From the NCBI RefSeq assembly GCF_028994805.1, contig NZ_JAJQQP010000002.1:248001-312000 (forward strand): a stretch of 64,000 nt of DNA. Direction: 5' to 3'. Origin of the DNA: Promicromonospora iranensis (GTDB taxonomy: Bacteria; Actinomycetota; Actinomycetes; Actinomycetales; Cellulomonadaceae). The notes below the pieces were generated by a model. It saw only the letters and a program-made list of their open reading frames with translations, had not been told where the DNA came from and made no database searches. This document shows positions 16,536-25,075 of this stretch, one piece after another. A program made the position numbers and the translations under genes. How positions within the stretch are numbered: the first letter of the stretch is position 1; each line of letters opens with the position of its first letter.

Positions 16536-19280
16536 GTGAAGCTGTTCGCTGCGTCCCGTCCTGCCGTACTACTGGTGACAGCGGTATCAGCGGTCGCGCT
16601 GGTCGCGAGCGGGCTGGTGCTCGGTGGCGGCGCGGCGAGCGCCGCGCCGGCCCGCGGCGCCGGCACCGCTGACACCACCGACCCGACCCCCGCCACGGTG
16701 TCGAGCTGGCGACTGAGCGGCCCGCGCGGCTCGGACCTGGACGGTGTGCTGCGGCTCGACGGCGAGGGGGAGGTGGCGCTGGACGTCGTCGCCGACGGTG
16801 ACACGGTGCTCTCGGCGACGCGCCTGGGGCTGCGCGGCAGCGACGGGGACCTCACCACCGGCCTGACGTTCGTGGAGCGGAGCGACCGCAGGATCTCCGA
16901 CTCGTACACCATGACGAGCGGCAAGAGCGTGCGCCGGTCCTACGTGCACACGGAGTCGGTCTTCACGTTCGCGGACGCCGCCGGCGCGCGCATCGGCATC
17001 GCCGTGCGCGTCTCTCGCGACGGGGTCGCCTACCGCTACCTGCTCGACGGCGCCGGTGAGCACCGGGTGGACGACGAGTCGGGCGCATGGGAGCCGGCGT
17101 CGGACGGGCCGGCGTGGATGCAGAGGTCGTACGCCGTCAACTACGAGGCCGAGTGGACGACCACGACGGCCGCGGCAGGGAACGGCGGCGGCAGCATCGG
17201 CTTCCCGGTGCTGTTCCAGCAGGGCGACCGGTACGCGCTCGTCACCGAGGCCGACCTGCACGGCGACTACTCCGGCGCGCACCTGACGCACACGGCGGGG
17301 TCGCTGCGCTACGACGTCGACCTGTTCGAGGGCCGGCCCGTCACCTCCACGGGTGCCCTGTCGACGCCATGGCGGGTGGCGATCGTCGGCGACCTGCCCG
17401 CGGTCGTCGGCTCGAACCTGGTCGACGACCTCGCCACCCCGAGCGCCCTGGACCCGGGTACGGACTGGATCAAGCCCGGCAGATCGAGCTGGAGCTGGCT
17501 CACCGACTGGGACAGCCCGCGCGACGAGGCCCGCCAGCGCGACTTCGTCGACCTGGCCGCGCGCAACGGCTGGGAGTACGTGCTCCTGGACGAGGGCTGG
17601 AACGCGAGCTGGGTGCCGCGCACCGTCCGCTACGCCCACACCCAGGGTGTTGACGTCATCGCCTGGTTCCACAGCCGCGACCTGCGTACGCAGGAGCAGC
17701 GTGACGAGTGGCTGCCGCGCCTGAAGTCGTGGGGCGTCAGCGGCATCAAGGTCGACTTCATGGACTCCGACTCGCAGGAGATCCACCGCTGGTACGACGA
17801 CGTCGCCCGGGACACCGCCCGGTACGAGCTGATGATCAACTTCCACGGTTCCGCGCTGCCCACGGGCATGCAGCGCACGTGGCCGCACATCATGAGCTAC
17901 GAGTCCGTGCGAGGCATGGAGAACGGCATCAGCCCGGAGCGCAGCCTCATCGTGCCGTTCACGCGAGGCGTGGTGGGGTCCATGGACTTCACCCCGGTCG
18001 TGTTCTCCCGCGACAACGACAAGACGTCCAAGGCACAGCAGGTGGCGATGAGCGTCGCGTACGAGTCGGCCTGGCAGCACATCTCGGACAAGCCCGAGGG
18101 CTACGCGGCCGAGCCGAACGCCATGCCGTTCCTGCAGAACCTTCCCACGACGTGGGACGAGGTGCGGCTGCTGAGCGGCACGCCCGGCCAGGACGCCGTG
18201 CTGGCGCGCCGGTCGGGGGACCGATGGTTCGTGGGCGGGATGCGCGCCGGCTCCGGCGCCCCGTTGCAGCTGCCGCTGGAGGGCCTGGCCCGCGGCAAGC
18301 GGGTCCTGGTCGACCTGCTGACCGACGACGGCTCGAACGGCTCCGCGACCGTGCACACCACCGTCCGGGCCACGACCGGCGACACCCTCGAGATCCCGAC
18401 CGCGAACAACGGCGGCTTCGCCGCGGTCGTGTGCGAGGCCACCCGCGGCCGCACCTCCTGCCTGGAACCGGTGGTGGCACGGCCGGACGCCACGCTGGAG
18501 GTGGACCCGGCGGAGGCCGACGTCGAGCCGGGCAGCACCGTCGAGGTGAGCGCCACGTTCACCGTCGCGGACCGCGACGTCACGAGCGTGCGGCTGACGC
18601 CGGACCTGCCCGCGGGCTGGACCGCCGACCAGGGCACCCGGACCGTCGCGCGGCTCGCCGCCGGCCAGAGCGCCGAGGTCACCTGGCAGGTCCAGGTGCC
18701 CGCCGACGGTGACACCGGCACCTTCGAGCTGCCGGTCGACGTGAGCTACCGCGCCGTCGGCGGTCGCTACGTCGCGGCGAGCCAGGCCACGCTCTGGGTC
18801 ACGCCGCCCGCACTGACCGGCGACCACTATGTCTCCGACCTCGAGTGGCTGGAGGAGTCCAACGGCTACGGCCCGATCGAGCGCGACCGGTCCAACGGCG
18901 AGGCGGCGGGCGACGACGGGCGGCCGATCACCATCGCAGGTGTCACCTACGCCAAGGGTGTGGGCATGCACGCCACCGGCTCGCTGACCACGTGGCTCGG
19001 CGGCACGTGCACGGCGTTCCGGGCGGTCGTCGGCATCGACGACGAGGTGCTGAACAAGCCGGGCGACACCGGCGTCGGTTCCGTGCGGTTCCGCGTGTAC
19101 GGCGACGGCGTGCTGCTGACCGAGACACCCGTGCTGTCCAACGACGACGGCGGCGTGCCGCTCGACGTCGACGTCACCGGTGTGCGCCGCCTGCGACTCG
19201 TGGCCGACGAGGCCACCGAAGGCAAGAACTTCGACCACGCCGACTGGGCGGACGCCCGCGTCGTGTGCGGGGAGGGCTGA
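16536..19280 (+). CDS. Secreted GH97-family glycosidase with NEW3 and NPCBM domains, 914 aa
   Basis: GH97 enzymes hydrolyse alpha-glucosides or alpha-galactosides. A signal peptide covers about residues 1-38. The N-terminal beta-sandwich (about 50-290) leads into a TIM barrel with SWLTDWDSPRD, EYVLLDEGWNASW, VDVIAWFHSRD and GIKVDFMDSDSQEIHRW; the Asp in KVDFMD near 406 sits where retaining GH97 members have their nucleophile. A NEW3-type Ig domain (about 645-745) and an NPCBM galactose-binding-like domain (about 768-912, KGVGMHATGSLT) follow. A retaining alpha-galactosidase is my best guess; the specificity is not proven. GTG at 16536 with AAGGGAG upstream is chosen as start. Confidence 0.88.
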   Translation: MKLFAASRPAVLLVTAVSAVALVASGLVLGGGAASAAPARGAGTADTTDPTPATVSSWRLSGPRGSDLDGVLRLDGEGEVALDVVADGDTVLSATRLGLRGSDGDLTTGLTFVERSDRRISDSYTMTSGKSVRRSYVHTESVFTFADAAGARIGIAVRVSRDGVAYRYLLDGAGEHRVDDESGAWEPASDGPAWMQRSYAVNYEAEWTTTTAAAGNGGGSIGFPVLFQQGDRYALVTEADLHGDYSGAHLTHTAGSLRYDVDLFEGRPVTSTGALSTPWRVAIVGDLPAVVGSNLVDDLATPSALDPGTDWIKPGRSSWSWLTDWDSPRDEARQRDFVDLAARNGWEYVLLDEGWNASWVPRTVRYAHTQGVDVIAWFHSRDLRTQEQRDEWLPRLKSWGVSGIKVDFMDSDSQEIHRWYDDVARDTARYELMINFHGSALPTGMQRTWPHIMSYESVRGMENGISPERSLIVPFTRGVVGSMDFTPVVFSRDNDKTSKAQQVAMSVAYESAWQHISDKPEGYAAEPNAMPFLQNLPTTWDEVRLLSGTPGQDAVLARRSGDRWFVGGMRAGSGAPLQLPLEGLARGKRVLVDLLTDDGSNGSATVHTTVRATTGDTLEIPTANNGGFAAVVCEATRGRTSCLEPVVARPDATLEVDPAEADVEPGSTVEVSATFTVADRDVTSVRLTPDLPAGWTADQGTRTVARLAAGQSAEVTWQVQVPADGDTGTFELPVDVSYRAVGGRYVAASQATLWVTPPALTGDHYVSDLEWLEESNGYGPIERDRSNGEAAGDDGRPITIAGVTYAKGVGMHATGSLTTWLGGTCTAFRAVVGIDDEVLNKPGDTGVGSVRFRVYGDGVLLTETPVLSNDDGGVPLDVDVTGVRRLRLVADEATEGKNFDHADWADARVVCGEG

Positions 19281-19379
19281 CCGGCCCGGAGTGTGCAGGT
19301 CCGGAGCGTTCAACAAGTGTTCAACGGACCGCCGCGTCCGCTTCGTCCCCGAGGCTGTCGCCGGGGCGAGAGTCGGTGC

Positions 19380-20864
19380 ATGAACCTACGCATCCGCGCC
19401 GGAGCTGTCGTCTCGGCGGCCGCGCTCGTCCTCTCCAGCGCAGTGGTCTCCGTCGTCGCGGCGGAGGCGGGCCCTGCCCGGACGGGCCCCGTGCAGGCGG
19501 CGGACCAGGGCGGGCAGGGTCACGGTGGGCCGGTTCACGGCGGGCCGGGTCACCGTGGCACCACGCCCGCCGAACGCGCCTACCGCGACCTGCTCGACCA
19601 CGGGCCGAAGGCCAAGATCCTCACCGCCGCACATCGCGCGCAGTGGCGTGCCGCCCCCGAGAACAGCGTCCCCGCGATCGTGGCGGCGTTCGAGGACGGT
19701 GCGGAGATCGTCGAGCTGGACGTCCAGGTCACCGCCGACGGCGTCCCCGTCCTGATGCACGACACCACCGTGGACCGCACCACCGACGGGACCGGCCGCG
19801 TCGACAGCCTCACGCTCGCGCAGGTCGAGCGGCTCCGGCTGCGGGAAGGGCTCGGCGGGAGCCAGGCGGCGCTCACCGACGAGCGCGTCCCCACGCTCGA
19901 GGACGCCATGCGGCTCGCGAAGCACCGGGGCCTGGTCAACCTGGACAAGGGCTGGCCGTTCCGCGAGGAGATCTGGGACGTGCTCGTCGAGACCGGTACC
20001 GTCCGCAACGGCATCTACAAGTCGGACGCGCCGGTCGAGCAGGTCCAGGAGTTCCGGTCGGCGCACCGCGGTGCCGTGTACATGCACATGGTGACGGACG
20101 CGAACATGGCGGCCGTCGAGCAGTTCGGCGACGACCAGCCGGTCGCCTACGAGGTCAACTTCGACAGCACCGCGGACGCCGTCGCGCGTCGGCCGTTCCT
20201 GGACCGGGTCGCCGGGAAGAGTCGCGTGTGGAGCAACACGATGTGGAACGGGCTGTCGGAGCGGATGACGGACGAGGCGTCACTGATCGACCCGTTGCGC
20301 GGTTGGGAGGCGCTGGTCCGCGGCTACCGCACCACCATCTTCCAGACCGACGACGTGGTGAAGCTCGAACGCTGGCTCGACACCGGCGTCGGCGACCCGC
20401 TGCCGCGCGGTGGTGTGCGCGTCCAGGCGGAGGACTTCCTGCCCGGCGAAGGGGTGGGGTATCACGACCTGGATGCCGCGAACCGCAGCAACCTGCAGAT
20501 GCGGCCTGGTGAGGGCGTGGACATCCAGGACCTGGACGGGGCGGTCAGCCTCGGCTGGATGCGCGGCGGCGAATGGCTCACGTACGAGGTGATGGTCCCG
20601 CGGGACGGCGTGTACGAGGTCTCGGTCCGGGCCTCGTCGCCGTACTCGCCGGCCGGCGCCTACACGGTGTCGTTCGACGACGGCACGCCGAGCCCTCCGG
20701 TCGCCGTCCGGAACACGACGAGCCACGCGAAGCAGGAGCTCCAGCCGAGCGGCGTGACCCAGCGGCTCAGCCGCGGGGCGCACACGCTCCGGATCAGCCT
20801 GCCCGAGGACGCCTACCAGAACTGGAACCTGGACTACGTCCAGCTGGACCCGGTGCGGCGCTGA
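19380..20864 (+). CDS. Secreted glycerophosphodiester phosphodiesterase with C-terminal carbohydrate-binding domain, 494 aa
   Basis: It should cleave glycerophosphodiesters to glycerol-3-phosphate and an alcohol. A signal peptide covers residues 1-27. The GDPD barrel shows the expected HR...PEN (near 85-95), VELDVQV and HDTTVDRTTDGTG metal and catalytic motifs. After about residue 340 a second domain begins (VRVQAEDF...GEWLTYEVMV...YEVSVRASSPY...NWNLDYVQLD), which has the CBM6/CBM35-like pattern for sugar binding. This pairing suggests a target at glycan surfaces, possibly glycerol teichoic acids or glycerophospho-decorated polysaccharide; that is inference. I take ATG 19380 because the signal peptide starts there; an upstream in-frame ATG at 19293 adds only arginine-rich sequence. 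Confidence 0.85.
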   Translation: MNLRIRAGAVVSAAALVLSSAVVSVVAAEAGPARTGPVQAADQGGQGHGGPVHGGPGHRGTTPAERAYRDLLDHGPKAKILTAAHRAQWRAAPENSVPAIVAAFEDGAEIVELDVQVTADGVPVLMHDTTVDRTTDGTGRVDSLTLAQVERLRLREGLGGSQAALTDERVPTLEDAMRLAKHRGLVNLDKGWPFREEIWDVLVETGTVRNGIYKSDAPVEQVQEFRSAHRGAVYMHMVTDANMAAVEQFGDDQPVAYEVNFDSTADAVARRPFLDRVAGKSRVWSNTMWNGLSERMTDEASLIDPLRGWEALVRGYRTTIFQTDDVVKLERWLDTGVGDPLPRGGVRVQAEDFLPGEGVGYHDLDAANRSNLQMRPGEGVDIQDLDGAVSLGWMRGGEWLTYEVMVPRDGVYEVSVRASSPYSPAGAYTVSFDDGTPSPPVAVRNTTSHAKQELQPSGVTQRLSRGAHTLRISLPEDAYQNWNLDYVQLDPVRR

Positions 20865-20872
20865 CCCGAGTC

Positions 20873-20921
20873 CCGATGACCGTGGTGCCAGACAGGTGCC
20901 CGTCAGGTGCCAGGTCATCGG
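20873..20921 (+). terminator. Long hairpin after the phosphodiesterase gene
   Basis: CCGATGACC (20873-20881) pairs with GGTCATCGG (20913-20921). The inner 31 bases contain repeated GGTGCC/CAGGTGCC copies that can pair further. It lies 9 bases after the stop and probably ends the transcript. Confidence 0.5.
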
Positions 20922-20945
20922 CCGGAGTTGCATAGGCTTCAGGCC

Positions 20946-20993
20946 ATGACGACACATCGTTCGGAGACGGGGGCGGCGCCGTGGGCGGCCTGA
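20946..20993 (+). other. Possible 15-codon leader ORF before DUF808 gene
   Basis: An ATG lies seven bases after TAGGCT (20933-20938), the spacing of a leaderless transcript. The ORF reads MTTHRSETGAAPWAA and its TGA overlaps a downstream ATG as TGATG. It overlaps the DUF808 start (GTG 20981) by 13 bases. It may couple translation or be chance. Confidence 0.3.
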
Positions 20994-21934
20994 TGGGATT
21001 GCTGGACGACATCGCCGCGCTGGCCAAGCTGGCAGCGGCATCGATCGACGACGTCGGGGCCGCGGCCGGCCGCGCGACGGCGAAGGCGGCGGGTGTCGTC
21101 GTCGACGACACCGCCGTGACGCCGCAGTACCTGCGCAGCGTGGCGGCCAAGCGCGAGCTGCCGATCGTCTGGAAGATCGCCAAGGGCTCGATCCGCAACA
21201 AGCTGCTCTTCATCCTCCCGGCCGCGCTGCTGCTCAGCCAGTTCCTGCCGTGGCTGCTGCCGATCATCCTGATGATCGGCGGCACCTACCTGGCCTACGA
21301 GGGTGCCGAGAAGATCTGGCACAAGGTCTCCGGCCACCACGACGCGGAGCTGCCGGCCACGGAGGTCAGCCCCGAGGCCGAGAAGAAGATGATCGCGGGC
21401 GCCGTGCGCACCGACCTCATCCTGTCGGCCGAGATCATGGTGATCGCGCTCGCCGAGGTGGCCGACGAGGCGTTCTGGTCACGGCTCATGATCCTGGTGG
21501 TGGTGGCGTTCGTCATCACCATCATCGTCTACGGCATCGTCGCGGCGATCGTGAAGATGGACGACGTCGGCCTGCGGATGGCCCAGTACGACTCCGGGTT
21601 CGCCAAGACGTTCGGCCGGGGCCTGGTCAAGGCCATGCCGAGGGTGCTCGCCGTGATCTCGGTGGTCGGCACGGTCGCCATGCTCTGGGTGGGTGGGCAC
21701 ATCCTGCTCGTCAACCTGGGCGCGGACGGCACCGGCTGGATACCGGCCCCGTACGAGTGGGTGCACCACCTCGAGGTGGCGATCCACGACGGTGCCGGGG
21801 CGCTCGGCGGCACCCTCGGCTGGCTCTTCAACACGCTGTGCTCGGCGATCGTCGGCCTGATCGTCGGCGCCGTCGTCGTGGCGGCGCTGCGCCTCCTGCC
21901 CTCGCGGAAGAAGGCGGAGCCGGTCAGCCACTGA
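20981..21934 (+). CDS. DUF808 family inner-membrane protein, 317 aa
   Basis: The N-terminus MGGLMGLLDDIAALAKLAAASIDDV followed by VDDTAVTPQYL is diagnostic for DUF808 (YedI type). Predicted membrane segments lie near 75-105, 145-160, 165-190, 220-250 and 275-305. The function of the family is not established. The start at GTG 20981 is chosen because it aligns the N-terminus with the usual MAGGLxxLLDD; ATG 20993 is the alternative. The 3' end overlaps the convergent acetyltransferase gene by 11 bases. Confidence 0.88.
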   Translation: MGGLMGLLDDIAALAKLAAASIDDVGAAAGRATAKAAGVVVDDTAVTPQYLRSVAAKRELPIVWKIAKGSIRNKLLFILPAALLLSQFLPWLLPIILMIGGTYLAYEGAEKIWHKVSGHHDAELPATEVSPEAEKKMIAGAVRTDLILSAEIMVIALAEVADEAFWSRLMILVVVAFVITIIVYGIVAAIVKMDDVGLRMAQYDSGFAKTFGRGLVKAMPRVLAVISVVGTVAMLWVGGHILLVNLGADGTGWIPAPYEWVHHLEVAIHDGAGALGGTLGWLFNTLCSAIVGLIVGAVVVAALRLLPSRKKAEPVSH

Positions 21935-22679
21935 CCGGAGTGCGCACCGAGCCGAACGCCACGCGCCGGCGCAGCGTGAAGCCCAGGCTCTCGTAGAGCC
22001 GGATCGCGCCCGTGTTGCCCGCCGAGGCGTGCAGCATGGCGCGAGCGCCGCGCCGGTGCACGTGGTGGACCACGTCCAGCACGAGGCGCGTGGCCAGGCC
22101 CTGCCCGCGGTACCGCTCGTCGGTGGCGACGGCGCTGATCTCGGTCCAGCCGGCGGGCTGCAGGCGCTCGCCGGCCATGGCCGCGAGATGTCCGTCGCGG
22201 CGGATCCCGACGTACCGGCCCAGCTCGTAGGTGCGGGGCAGGAACGGGCCGGGCTGGGCACGTGCCACCAGGTCCAGCATCTCGGGGACGTCGGCGGCGC
22301 CGAGCACCACCGCCTCGTCGTCCGGCCGGCCGTGCAGGCGTTCGGTCTCGATGAGCTGGACGCCCTCGAAGGGCTCTCCCCGCTCCCAGCCGGGCGGCAG
22401 CGCCACCGACTCCGTCGGGCCGGGGAACTCGGCGCCGTGCCCGACCAGGTCGATCACCGCGTCCCAGACGCCGGGGTCGGCCCAGCTGCGCACGGCAGCG
22501 AAGGGCGAGACGTCGGCCGGGTACCGGCGGGCGAGGTCGCCGCCCTCCGCCAGGTGCGCGTGCGCGCCCACCAGCGCCGACCACGCGGGATTGTCGAGCA
22601 CGGGGTCATCCAGCACGGGGTCGCCGGGCACAGGGTTGTCGGGAGCGGGCCGGTCGGCGTCCGTGCTGGCGATGGTCAT
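21924..22679 (-). CDS. GNAT-family acetyltransferase, 251 aa
   Basis: The C-terminal half has the acetyl-CoA fold: EISAVATDERYRGQGLATRLVLDVV, in which RGQGLA is the CoA-pyrophosphate loop, followed by LHASAGNTGAIRLYESLGF. The N-terminal part (VSPFAAVRSWADPGVWDAVIDL) looks like a second, degenerate half typical of FR47-like members. Substrate unknown. The start at 22679 is preferred because GGAGACC lies 5-11 bases upstream and the longer frame only adds Arg-rich residues. Residues 15-30 carry a short Asp-Pro repeat (NPVPGDPVLDDPVLDNP). Confidence 0.85.
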   Translation of the reverse strand: MTIASTDADRPAPDNPVPGDPVLDDPVLDNPAWSALVGAHAHLAEGGDLARRYPADVSPFAAVRSWADPGVWDAVIDLVGHGAEFPGPTESVALPPGWERGEPFEGVQLIETERLHGRPDDEAVVLGAADVPEMLDLVARAQPGPFLPRTYELGRYVGIRRDGHLAAMAGERLQPAGWTEISAVATDERYRGQGLATRLVLDVVHHVHRRGARAMLHASAGNTGAIRLYESLGFTLRRRVAFGSVRTPVSG

Positions 22680-22802
22680 GCGAGGTCTCCGGACGTGAGG
22701 TTCACGTCCATCACCAACTACCGCTCGACCGGACGCATTCCGTCGGGCGGCGCTGGCCGGGGACCCTCGGGACGGCGCCACTTGTCGCCGGATGGTGCAG
22801 CT

Positions 22803-23564
22803 CTAGACCGAGTCCTTGGTGATGCTCCACCCGCCGTCGACCGGCAGCTCGACGCCGGTGACGAACGAGGCGCGGTCGGAGCAGAGGTAGGTGATGGCAT
22901 CGGCCACCTCGGACGCCTGGCCCAGGCGGCCGAGGGCGGTCGCCCCGGCGGCGCTCGCCCGCTCGGCCTCGCCGACACCGTCCCAGTGCGGCGTGAGGAC
23001 CGGGCCGGGCAGCACGCTGTTGACCCGTATCGCCGGGGCGTACTCAGCCGCGAGCTGCCGGGCCAGCCCGGTCATCCCCGCCTTCGCCGAGGCATAGGCC
23101 GCCCGGCCCGGGAGCCCGAAGCGCGCGTGCACCGACGAGACCATGACGACCGCACCCCGGCCCGACGCCGACAGGTCAGCGAGCAGCGCGCGGGTACCGA
23201 GGTAGGCGCCGGTCAGGGAGACCCGGATCTGGTGCTCCCAGCTCGTCAGCGGGGTGTCCTCGAGGGACGCGACGGTGGTGGCGTACGCGTTGTTCACCAG
23301 GATGTGCGGTGGGCCCAGCTCGTCCCGGCAGGCGCTGGCGGCCTCGGCCCAGGCCGCCTCGTCGGCGACGTCCGTGACCGACGCCGCGGCGTGGTGCCCG
23401 GCATGGCGCAGCTCGTCCCGGAGGTCGAGCACCGCCGGCGAGACGTCGACGAGGAAGATCCGCGCGCCCTCCTCGGCGAGCCGCCGGGCGGTGGCGGCGC
23501 CGATGCCCCGTGCGGCACCGGTGACGACGGCTGTCCGTCCGTCGAGTTCACGTGTCATGGCCAT
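22803..23564 (-). CDS. Short-chain dehydrogenase/reductase, 253 aa
   Basis: A classical SDR: VVTGAARGIGAATA at the NAD(P) site, VNNAYA, the catalytic Ser-Tyr-Lys set in VSSVHARFG...YASAKAG, and a C-terminal VTGVELPVDGGW. Asp in FLVDVS after beta-2 suggests NAD(H). It is divergent from the mannan locus and shares a 126-base intergenic region with it, so it may act on a sugar in the same pathway; no direct evidence. The start at 23564 has AGGA 7 bases upstream; ATG 23558 is possible. Confidence 0.85.
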   Translation of the reverse strand: MAMTRELDGRTAVVTGAARGIGAATARRLAEEGARIFLVDVSPAVLDLRDELRHAGHHAAASVTDVADEAAWAEAASACRDELGPPHILVNNAYATTVASLEDTPLTSWEHQIRVSLTGAYLGTRALLADLSASGRGAVVMVSSVHARFGLPGRAAYASAKAGMTGLARQLAAEYAPAIRVNSVLPGPVLTPHWDGVGEAERASAAGATALGRLGQASEVADAITYLCSDRASFVTGVELPVDGGWSITKDSV

Positions 23565-23585
23565 GCGGCCATCCTGCCCGATATC

Positions 23586-23643
23586 CCTACTCCTATTACC
23601 CCTATTCCGATACGTTGACATGATGGTAATCCGTTCGTACGCT
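23586..23643 (+). promoter_or_regulatory. Promoter of the mannan-utilisation operon
   Basis: TTGACA (23615-23620), 17 bases, TACGCT (23638-23643). Upstream is an AT-richer run with three spaced copies of a CCTA-type element (CCCTAC, TCCTATTACC, CCCTATTCC; 23585-23608) that could be regulator half-sites. The regulator is probably the GntR/LacI-type protein encoded at 29455. Confidence 0.6.
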
Positions 23644-23690
23644 GCTCGACAGGTCAGGCCAACGCCGGCAGACCGAGGAGGAAACGGACA

Positions 23691-23708
23691 ATGAGGTTCG
23701 GGCAATGA
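23691..23708 (+). other. Five-codon leader ORF (MRFGQ) coupled to the GH125 gene
   Basis: AGGAGG (23676-23681) is nine bases before this ATG but 23 bases before the GH125 ATG. The mini-ORF ends TGA overlapping that ATG (ATGA at 23705-23708). GH125 has no ribosome site of its own, so ribosomes probably load at the mini-ORF and restart. Confidence 0.5.
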
Positions 23709-25075
23709 AGCTCAGCAGAATCAACGACGACGGCCCGCACGACAGCGCCCTGCACGACCCGGAGGCCCTCGCGGGCCTGGTCGACGCGGTGCGAGACCGG
23801 CTCGGCGAGGCGGTGGCGGACGCCGTCGGGCGCTGCATGTCGGACACGCTCGCGCGGACCATCACGCGGCACCCGGACGGCACCGCCTTCGTGATCACGG
23901 GCGACATCCCGGCGATGTGGCTGCGGGACTCGACCACGCAGCTCGCGCCGTTCCTGCACCTCGCGGGCACGGACGCCCGGCTCGCGGACACGATCGCCGC
24001 CGTCTCGCGGCGGCAGCAGGCCTCGATCCTGCACGACCCGTACGCCAACGCGTTCAACGACGGCCCCACCGGCGGTGGGCACCGGGACCGGACCGGCGAC
24101 CCGGTCACCGGCCAGTCGCCGTGGGTGTGGGAGCGCAAGTACGAGATCGACTCCCTCGCCTACCCGGTCCAGCTCGCCTACGACCTGTGGCAGATCACCG
24201 GCCGGACCGACCACCTCGGGCAGCTCGGGCAGGTGGCACGGACGATCATCGACCTGTGGCGCACCGAGCAGCGGCACGACGAGGCGTCGCCCTACACGTT
24301 CGAGCGCACCGACTGCCCGCCGTCCGACACCCTGGTGCGTGACGGTCGCGGCCCCGGGACCACGTTCACGGGCATGACCTGGGCGGGCTTCCGGCCGAGC
24401 GACGACGCCTGCCGGTACGGCTACAACGTGCCCGGCAACGCGTTCGCCGTCGTGGCGCTCGGATACCTGGTCCGCCTCGCCTCCGAGGTGCTGCACGACG
24501 ACCAGCTGGCCGACGACGCCGCCGCGCTGCGCTCGGAGCTCGAGCGCGGCATCCGGGAGCACGGGGTCGTCGTGGGTCCGCAGGGCGAGCAGGTGTACGC
24601 GTACGAGGTGGACGGCCGTGGGGGAGTGCTCCTGGCCGACGACGCCAACTCGCCCAGCCTGCTGTCCCTGCCGTTCCTGGGCTGGTGCCGCGCCGACGAC
24701 CCGCTCTACACCGCCACCCGGGACCTGATCCTGAGCGAAGCCAACCCGTACCACTACAGCGGCACGACGGCGTCGGGGATCGGCAGCCCGCACACGCCCG
24801 AGCGGCACGTCTGGCCGATCGCGCTCGCGATCCAGGGGCTGACCAGCACCGACCCGGCCGAGCGCCGTCGGCTGCTGGACCTGATCCTGACCACCGACGC
24901 GGGCACGGGCGCCGTCCATGAGTCCTTCCACGTGGACGACCCGGGCACGTACACGCGCGAGTGGTTCTCCTGGGCGAACGCGATGTTCTGCGAGCTCGCC
25001 CTCGAGACCGCCGGGCTGCGGAGCTACCGGCGTCCGGCGACCGAGGCCGCCACCGAGGGCGAGGCCGCGCGATGA
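23705..25075 (+). CDS. GH125 exo-alpha-1,6-mannosidase, 456 aa
   Basis: This is the former DUF1237 family. Diagnostic stretches are GDIPAMWLRDSTTQLAPFL, DPYANAFND, WVWERKYEIDSLAYPVQLAY, GMTWAGFRPSDDACRYGYNVPGN and the tail ESFHVDDPGTYTREWFSWAN. It is an (alpha/alpha)6-barrel inverting enzyme that removes mannose from non-reducing ends of alpha-1,6-mannosides. No signal peptide is present, so it acts on imported oligosaccharides. It heads an operon with the ABC permeases; its stop overlaps the next start as ATGA. Confidence 0.93.
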   Translation: MKLSRINDDGPHDSALHDPEALAGLVDAVRDRLGEAVADAVGRCMSDTLARTITRHPDGTAFVITGDIPAMWLRDSTTQLAPFLHLAGTDARLADTIAAVSRRQQASILHDPYANAFNDGPTGGGHRDRTGDPVTGQSPWVWERKYEIDSLAYPVQLAYDLWQITGRTDHLGQLGQVARTIIDLWRTEQRHDEASPYTFERTDCPPSDTLVRDGRGPGTTFTGMTWAGFRPSDDACRYGYNVPGNAFAVVALGYLVRLASEVLHDDQLADDAAALRSELERGIREHGVVVGPQGEQVYAYEVDGRGGVLLADDANSPSLLSLPFLGWCRADDPLYTATRDLILSEANPYHYSGTTASGIGSPHTPERHVWPIALAIQGLTSTDPAERRRLLDLILTTDAGTGAVHESFHVDDPGTYTREWFSWANAMFCELALETAGLRSYRRPATEAATEGEAAR

